Of a DNA stretch of 64,000 bases, positions 59,720-64,000 are shown in pieces. The position numbers and the translations under genes were made by a program. Position 1 is the stretch's first letter. Every line of letters starts with the position of its first letter. This DNA comes from Paenibacillus caseinilyticus (GTDB lineage Bacteria; Bacillota; Bacilli; Paenibacillales; NBRC-103111), in contig NZ_JAQAGY010000024.1 in assembly GCF_027533645.1 (NCBI RefSeq), positions 46,595 through 110,594 on the forward strand, written 5' to 3'. The notes under the pieces are model-generated. The model did no database searches. It had not been told where the DNA came from and saw only the letters and a list, made by a program, of their open reading frames with translations.

Positions 59720-59977
59720 ATATTTTAATGCGAACCTTTCTAAACATCTTAACTATAGCTATTTGGTTATTCGTACTTTCATATTTTAGCAACATGTTGG
59801 GTGTTCCAAAAAACGGTTATTATCTTGTTACAGTTGTCCCTTTAGGTTTTGGTGGAATGTTCCTAATCAACTATTTATTCAACCGGAATAAAAGGAAGCT
59901 TTAACCTAAAGTCATTATGGTGTCAAAAATTAATCATTTAAAAGTCCAAGGGAGGACATCCTTTGGGCTTTTTTTTT
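59420..59977 (+). repeat. Direct repeat, copy B, of the toxin-end / small-membrane-protein module
   Basis: The intact counterpart of copy A at 57814-58366, with a few substitutions and single-base indels. The homology begins inside the toxin gene at CTAGGA and ends in the terminator T-run. Confidence 0.92.
59728..59904 (+). CDS. Small two-helix membrane protein, copy B (putative immunity protein)
   Basis: Identical in sequence to copy A (58 residues, two helices, Lys/Arg end). It starts 8 nt after the toxin stop; an in-frame ATG at 59707, overlapping the toxin end, is possible but has no match in copy A. Translation is probably coupled to the toxin. A membrane protein of this size directly after a secreted membrane-active peptide is the classic place for a self-immunity protein. 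Confidence 0.72.
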   Translation: MRTFLNILTIAIWLFVLSYFSNMLGVPKNGYYLVTVVPLGFGGMFLINYLFNRNKRKL

Positions 59978-59978
59978 A
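59943..59978 (+). terminator. Terminator of module copy B
   Basis: Same stem AGTCCAAGGGA / TCCTTTGGGCT, with a run of nine T, 39 nt past the small gene. Confidence 0.92.
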
Positions 59979-59984
59979 CATAGC

Positions 59985-60345
59985 GCGCCTAGCCAAGCTA
60001 GACACAGCGAGCCGGTGCAAGTCCGGTCGAGGTAAGAGCCAAGTCGCCTCGTAGCTGACAGGCAGCTGGTGAAGAGATCCTAAGGCTGAAGCCCTGTGAC
60101 AAAGTAACCCTGCAAAGGGAGCGAGCAAACTGACAGGCCGTAACATGAAGTGAATCCTGCGGTATCGTCAAAAAGCACCTACTAAGGACAAGAAGGAGCC
60201 GAGCCCCGTGTTTTTGGGCGAAGGCCATGGAACGTGTGAAGACCTTGGAATCGCAACGCTCCCTTCTGTGCCGTCTTCTGTTATAGACCTGCAATAGGAG
60301 ATAAAAATACCGCAAAGGTTGTGGTCACCTGGCGGTCGGTTTACA
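59985..60345 (+). mobile_element. Group-II-intron-like RNA fragment without reverse transcriptase
   Basis: A structured-looking, non-coding stretch with short paired blocks: GAGCCGG...CCGG near 60010, AGGCTGAAGCC, CCCTGCAAAGGG, CTGACAGGCCGTAACATGAAG, and GAGCCGAGCCCCGTG near 60197. The order and wording resemble the 5' domain I of bacterial group II introns, from memory. No LtrA-type gene follows; a lipoprotein gene on the other strand begins to be read at 60349. It is therefore probably a truncated intron. A 56-nt piece is repeated at 12543-12598. A covariance-model search would settle the identity. Confidence 0.42.
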
Positions 60346-60348
60346 TCT

Positions 60349-60771
60349 TTATTCCACTTGTATTTTTAAGCCGTATTCTACGTTGCCTTCTGCCCATCTC
60401 CCACTCGTAGAATAAATATAAGTCCCTTTTTCCGTGGGGGCGGTGAAGCTGTTATCTTCTAACTTTAGTCGTTCAAATTCTTTTCCAGTATACGATGGCC
60501 AGTAAATAACAGCTAAGGTGTTTTCCTTTGGAGGGGTATCGAAAGTAATTGTTATTTTGGAATTGGCCGGCACGATATCAGGCTCCTTATCTTGAAGAAG
60601 CGTATTATTGCCATAGACCGTCTCTGAGTTCCAATGAGAACCAAGCAGGTGTGGAGTTAACACAAATTTATTGGCTGTTGTCGCGTTCACTTTAGGGATA
60701 GGCTTAGGTTTCCCACAGCTAATAAGAATCGTCGAAGTAACGATAAGAAGTATTAAAGATATCCTTCTCAC
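60349..60771 (-). CDS. Hypothetical small lipoprotein
   Basis: A 140-residue lipoprotein: MRRISLILLIVTSTILISCG with lipidated Cys19, then a Lys/Pro spacer and a beta-rich domain (VPANSKITITFDTPPKENTL, TAPTEKGTYIYSTSGRWAEG, ending YGLKIQVE). The repeated Thr/Tyr pattern suggests an Ig-like sandwich. No family recognised. AAGGGAGG precedes the ATG at 60771. It lies 77 nt downstream of the truncated DUF6973-type gene on the same strand, so it might once have been a partner or immunity lipoprotein. Confidence 0.7.
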   Translation of the reverse strand: MRRISLILLIVTSTILISCGKPKPIPKVNATTANKFVLTPHLLGSHWNSETVYGNNTLLQDKEPDIVPANSKITITFDTPPKENTLAVIYWPSYTGKEFERLKLEDNSFTAPTEKGTYIYSTSGRWAEGNVEYGLKIQVE

Positions 60772-60848
60772 AGGATGGTAATCCTCCCTTCTTTAAACAT
60801 AATTGAAGGTTTGGAAATACCTTCTACTTCATTGTCACATAACCATAC

Positions 60849-61397
60849 TTATTTTTGCAACCCCGCCCAAGTGTGCAGTATTACCATTTGGCCGTCACGA
60901 ATTTTTGCAATCACTCTATTCTGCAGAACCGAATCAGAAATGGTGAATGCTGAATCCGACCATAACCAACAATCTCTTCCCTTCTGATTATTATGGAGAT
61001 CCATCCGTTTGTGTTCATAATTCGAGTAACCATCTCTGTTGATTTCTGAGAGGAATGCCTCGTCGTGATCCTCATGAGCCGTCGCATATAGTTCGGCCCA
61101 TCCCTTAGAGATGTATTTACACATCAAAGCATTCCAGATGGCATGCCGAAATGCATCTGCTTCATCGCCAAGTGAATCATATCTTCCATAGTTGGCTGCT
61201 GTAAATTCAAATGCTCTTTCCTTCATGCTTCGAGTAAGTAATGCCCTTGGTGGGTCCATTACAACCCAGTATTTCTCTGCGGCAGTAAGCTTTTCAAATT
61301 CCGTGTAAAGAGAAGATGGAGAAATTGATTTTTGGGAATCAGCCCCATTAAAATGCTGAATAACTTGTTCAGTGGCGAGGCTTGGGTTTATTACTAT
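60849..61397 (-). pseudogene. DUF6973-type toxin-like domain, N-terminally truncated
   Basis: An open frame from an in-frame stop near 61397 to 60849. The part from ATG 61259 (136 codons) shows DEADAFRHAIWNALMCKYIS, LYATAHEDHDEAF and HKRMDLHNNQKGRD, the His/Asp/Asn pattern of the DUF6973 domain, which caps many secreted or polymorphic toxins. The frame continues upstream as LATEQVIQHFNGADSQKSIS and SSLYTEFEKLTAAEKYWVV with no start codon, so the front of a larger protein is missing. ATG 61259 has no ribosome site. A C-terminal toxin cassette that lost its delivery domain is likely. Confidence 0.6.
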
Positions 61398-61570
61398 CTA
61401 CTGGATAATTTTTCAATATATATTTTGTATTTATGATAGGCTGGAAGTTTTTTGGGTTTGGTCTTTGGACCTTGTACTTGTCTTTGTACTTACTTGCCCT
61501 TGTTACTTACCCTTCTATATACGACCGCCCCCTTCATACTAAGTTCCATTCAATTGTGATTTTGTTTTCA

Positions 61571-61587
61571 TATACCAAATTGGTATA
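61571..61587. promoter_or_regulatory. Perfect palindrome overlapping a -10-like element
   Basis: TATACCAAATTGGTATA is perfect with 8-bp arms around one base. TATAAT at 61584-61589 overlaps its right arm and could be the -10 of the gene at 61673. It looks like an operator for a repressor that is not in the window. Confidence 0.45.
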
Positions 61588-61672
61588 ATAATAGGGAAAT
61601 TCCATGCCCTCAAAAATCCTCTTTTGGTTTCTTATACAGAGGCCACTTTTTTATATGGAGGTACATCAATAT

Positions 61673-62089
61673 ATGGAAGAAAACGACTATTTTAATGGAC
61701 GCTTTTTTGAATCGAAGGAATTTGCGGAAGCATTGGGAATTGTTTGGGGATTCGGATCGTTGAATCACATATCCCTCCTGCTGCGGCATCGAGACAAGAG
61801 CTTGCTAGAACGTTTTTGTAACCTTGTTAAGATCACCGGCAACATTTTTCCGCTTACCACGCAGAAGGATAAAATACAATGGGCCGTAACGGTAAACATT
61901 AGCAGCTTATTCGTCCAGCGGAACATAATTATGGGCTATAAAAACATTGCCCACATCGAGGAACGCCCCATGCCCAGCGATGAGTTTCATCTTCCGACTT
62001 TCCTGCATACCTACGCGCAGCTGCATTATACCCATGATTCCAGAAAATGCTCTGACGGTCCCTGGAAGCTTTTCGGTCTTAAGATGTGA
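61673..62089 (+). pseudogene. ORF resembling a LAGLIDADG-type protein, cut by the IS3 element
   Basis: ATG 61673 lies 11 nt after GGAGG. The N-terminal 75 residues read FFESKEFAEALGIVWGFGSL, then RHRDKSLLERFCNLVKITGN, the shape of a LAGLIDADG homing-endonuclease half (GxGSL, then a DKxLLExF helix). The motif acid is Phe (GFGSL rather than GDGSL), so cleavage activity is doubtful. A later RPMPSDEFHLPTFLHTYAQL could be the second half's start. From about 62035-62089 the frame enters DNA that belongs to the IS3 end, so the native C-terminus is lost. The assignment is weak. Confidence 0.35.
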
Positions 62090-62779
62090 GAAAAACGACT
62101 CAATGCAAGCATTGTCGAAACAATTTCCTCGTCTAGAATGGCTGCCCTTCAGCTTTTGGTCTGTGAGTAGCTTCGCGTAAGTCTTGGTAGTGTATTGAAA
62201 GCCTTGGTCAGAGTGCAACAGAGCCTCAGGGGCATTCACCTGCTTTACCGTCTCCAATACGAACTCCAGATCATTTCGCTCTCCCAGTTTCCAAACCATA
62301 ATTTCGTTGTTGTACAGGTCTAAAATCACAGAAAGATAAAGAAATCCATGCCCTACACGGACATAGGTTATGTCAGTCACTAATTTGAGTTTGGCTGCCT
62401 TTGCCAAGAACTCCCGGTTCAACACATTAGGAAACAGCACAGAAGGCTTACGGCCGGCAAAGGGCCGTTTCTTCCGGATCACCGACTGGATCCCCAGGTC
62501 TCGCATGAGCCGGCGTACCTTTTTGTGGTTTACGATAAAGCCTTCTTTACGCAAAGCCGTACGCATACGGAAATAGCCGTAATGAGGCCGTGTACGGTGA
62601 ATAGCAAGGATATGCTCTTTAAGCACACTATCTTCTTCCAATCGTGCTTTACGCGATTCATACGTGGCAAGCCACTTATAGTAACCTGCTCGTGAAACCT
62701 CTGCGATCTTGCATAGCAGGGTTGTAGGAAAACCAGCTGTCATTTCTCGAATGGACTCGAACCGGGTTTGCTTATCCAA
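61907..62779 (-). CDS. IS3-family transposase OrfB (catalytic part, 3' end altered)
   Basis: The DDE part of the IS3 transposase: an HTH_21-like segment (RTRPHYGYFRMRTALRKEGF), then KLVTDITYVRVGHGFLYLSV (first Asp), LLHSDQGFQYT (second Asp) and SRRGNCFDNACIESFFSHLK (Glu). After KTEKLPG the sequence no longer fits the family: the expected last 50 or so residues (WYNxxRxQxxLxxLSP) are absent, replaced by read-through into foreign DNA to 61907. It is normally made as a fusion by -1 frameshift from orfA. The protein is probably inactive. Confidence 0.8.
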   Translation of the reverse strand: MDKQTRFESIREMTAGFPTTLLCKIAEVSRAGYYKWLATYESRKARLEEDSVLKEHILAIHRTRPHYGYFRMRTALRKEGFIVNHKKVRRLMRDLGIQSVIRKKRPFAGRKPSVLFPNVLNREFLAKAAKLKLVTDITYVRVGHGFLYLSVILDLYNNEIMVWKLGERNDLEFVLETVKQVNAPEALLHSDQGFQYTTKTYAKLLTDQKLKGSHSRRGNCFDNACIESFFSHLKTEKLPGTVRAFSGIMGIMQLRVGMQESRKMKLIAGHGAFLDVGNVFIAHNYVPLDE

Positions 62780-63158
62780 CTTCCCTCCCCGTGTAGATTT
62801 GGATTGAGCTTTTTTAAGTATTCTACCTGCGCTTTCAAGTAGGCATTCTCTTCCTCAACGGAGCTAAAGTGCTTCTTTGTCCATTTGCCACGGTAGTCCT
62901 CGAGTGTTTGGCCATTTTGGAATTTACGAACCCAATTCATGATTTGAGTGTCACTTTTAATACCAAACCTCTTCATGATCATAGGATAGCTCCATTGCTC
63001 TTCCAAACGAAGTCTTACCGTCTCTTTCTTTGTAGCTTCATCATAACGAGTGAATATTTGCCCTTTTTTCGCCATGAAAAATCCCCTCCGGTCAACAGTG
63101 TTGAGTTCATAATAACATCAACCCCTTTTTCACTGTCTACCGTAAGGGGATAATACCA
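62070..63158 (-). mobile_element. IS3-family element, truncated at the orfB end, inserted in an IS630 fragment
   Basis: The orfA-side end begins TGGTATTATCCCCTTACGG at 63158 (minus strand), the TG-start expected of an IS3 end, and touches IS630-derived sequence at 63159. The other end is missing: orfB loses homology near 62070. The element therefore lacks one terminal repeat and cannot move by itself. Confidence 0.75.
62740..63075 (-). CDS. IS3-family transposase OrfA with programmed -1 frameshift site
   Basis: A 111-residue HTH protein (YDEATKKETVRLRLEEQWSY, then MKRFGIKSDTQIMNWVRKF, and a leucine-zipper-like EEENAYLKAQVEYLKKL). GGAGGGG precedes ATG 63075. At 62809-62815 (minus strand) the heptamer A AAA AAG lies in frame; a -1 slip there gives KKAQSKSTRGGKLDKQ and joins OrfB, the known way IS3 elements make transposase. 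The 0-frame end (LNPNLHGEGSW and on) is the short OrfA product. Confidence 0.88.
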   Translation of the reverse strand: MAKKGQIFTRYDEATKKETVRLRLEEQWSYPMIMKRFGIKSDTQIMNWVRKFQNGQTLEDYRGKWTKKHFSSVEEENAYLKAQVEYLKKLNPNLHGEGSWISKPGSSPFEK

Positions 63159-63333
63159 AAAGCCGCCAAGCCCTTACGTGTTGACAGGGAATATGTACGA
63201 AAGGGGACCTAAAGCATATTCATCTTTGTTGAACCCTTGGCAGGATGGCGGCATGTGGCCGTACGTGAGCAGCGAACACGAATGGATGGGGCGGAGGAGG
63301 TTCGGGAACTGCTGGATGTATACTACCCGCAAT
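63159..63333 (+). pseudogene. Fragment of a second IS630-family transposase
   Basis: The plus strand reads AAKPLRVDREYVRKGT, a TAA stop, then SIFIFVEPLAGWRHVAVREQ and MDGAEEVRELLDVYYPQ. This equals the middle of the IS630 transposase at 55609-56746 (AAKPLRVDSEYVRKGTCSIF and so on) with few changes. The left side is cut exactly by the IS3 end; the right side ends near 63333. Opposite orientation to the first copy. Confidence 0.88.
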
Positions 63334-63390
63334 CTGCTAGACGAACCATGAGAGGGACACTCTGCAGGCGAGTCAACAAATGCGGTCCCG

Positions 63391-63903
63391 TTACTCTTCG
63401 TTTATAAATAAATCCGGCAGGATATCGTAAATATACTGGTTCACCCAATTCCAGGCATGTGTACCGCCATCGGCTACGATGAAGTAGAAATTTCCTTTAT
63501 TCCTATCGGAAGAATAAAGGAAGGTATCCTTTACTTGTTTCATCGCATCGATCTGAGGCTTCAAGTTCGGATACGCGATGTCGTGGTTACCTGTAGCACT
63601 GAAAATGTAGTAATCCTGTGGCGTATAACCGGATTCTCTAGCAGCCTTTGCAAGGTATTCAGCTGTTTCCTTTGGTTTGCTGCCGCCTGCTCCTTGACCT
63701 AATACCCAGCTGTCACCGCTTAGCGGCAGATAATACTTCATATAATCTAAGCAATGGACAAAAGTGTACCAAGTCGTAACGGACCCCATGGAGAACCCGC
63801 CAAATGCCCGATGGGCTCGGGATGCTTTGATATCGTCCAAGTTAGCGGATTTGGCATAGGTATGATACTTGGTTTCCACTACCCCGAAAATTACTCTTAG
63901 CAC
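63391..63903 (-). pseudogene. CE1-type esterase (feruloyl/acetyl-xylan esterase-like), 5'-truncated
   Basis: The frame gives the C-terminal 165 residues of a carbohydrate esterase family 1 enzyme: VETKYHTYAKSANLDDIKAS, the nucleophile Ser in AFGGFSMGSVTTWY, TGNHDIAYPNLKPQ in the acid region, and the catalytic His in DGGTHAWNWVNQYIYDILPD. About 120 residues of the front, including any signal peptide, are missing: upstream DNA to 64000 has no matching frame or start, only stops. It is a dead enzyme of xylan side-chain removal. Confidence 0.78.
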
Positions 63904-64000
63904 AGACCCGAAAATGGCAGCACGAAACTAAGCCCAGCTTTTATGTTTTTTAAAAACTGTGCTTCTTTGGATTTATGTAAAAGCGTTAAGAGGCCTCTGA

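Noticed and set aside
60005..60040. Cobalamin riboswitch, because of AGCCGGTGCAAGTCCGG
   Set aside because: The B12-box context is missing, no cobalamin or transporter gene follows, and the same piece occurs alone at 12.5 kb.

Overview
The window looks like chromosomal DNA of a Paenibacillus-type soil Firmicute. It has several oligosaccharide ABC importers of the LplB/YteP and YtcP type paired with YesM/YesN-like two-component systems, Gram-positive ribosome binding sites before almost every gene, MerR and AraC regulators, secreted glycan-degrading enzymes and a heterocycloanthracin-type bacteriocin locus. The genus is inferred from gene content only. No rRNA or tRNA gene was seen.

Layout. 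1-12.3 kb: the end of one sugar-importer locus (two permeases and the start of a sensor kinase, minus strand), a lipoprotein L-asparaginase, small membrane proteins with a MerR regulator, then a divergent AraC / GH2 glycosidase locus followed by its importer, whose last permease is broken by a single in-frame TAG. 12.3-19 kb: a decayed short-chain dehydrogenase fused to a repeat, DoxX / SRPBCC / ECF sigma genes, a VOC protein, a MerR regulator divergent from a dehydrogenase with matching operators, an acetyltransferase and a nucleotidyltransferase. 19.0-25.4 kb: a thiazole/oxazole-modified microcin (TOMM) cluster with a 125-residue precursor carrying 20 cysteines in two different repeat registers, a ThiF-like maturation protein, a fused leader-binding/YcaO cyclodehydratase, a SagB-type dehydrogenase and a small His-rich protein. 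25.8-32.5 kb: assorted single genes. 32.6-39.9 kb: a second sugar importer with its YesN/YesM pair and a GH10 xylanase preceded by a good cre (CcpA) match. 40.4-49.2 kb: a respiratory/copper region with cytochrome c, SCO protein, CopD-like protein, a NarL-type two-component system, a TlpA thioredoxin and a nosF-nosY-nosL-nosD-like operon, but no nosZ. 49.3-54.8 kb: an NRPS remnant, a flavin-dependent oxidase-like gene, two TetR regulators, a small secreted peptide and a dehydrogenase.

54.9-64 kb is a rearranged, AT-richer junkyard. It contains a deleted doxX gene behind an operator array, a frameshifted IS630 element, an intact IS5-type element with terminal repeats, a truncated IS3 element sitting in a second IS630 fragment, a group-II-intron-like fragment, a truncated DUF6973-type toxin, a truncated ORF with a LAGLIDADG-like look, and a 5'-truncated CE1 esterase. 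Embedded here is a directly repeated module of about 0.56 kb. The intact copy encodes a secreted protein with a signal peptide, a charged pro-region and a Gly-rich membrane-active-looking C-terminus, followed by a 58-residue two-helix membrane protein. I read this as a toxin/bacteriocin plus immunity candidate. In the other copy the toxin is broken but the small protein is unchanged at amino-acid level.

The two candidates for an under-described system are the TOMM precursor with its CxxX and CxxxCxx double repeat, and the duplicated secreted-protein / small-membrane-protein module at 57.8-60.0 kb.
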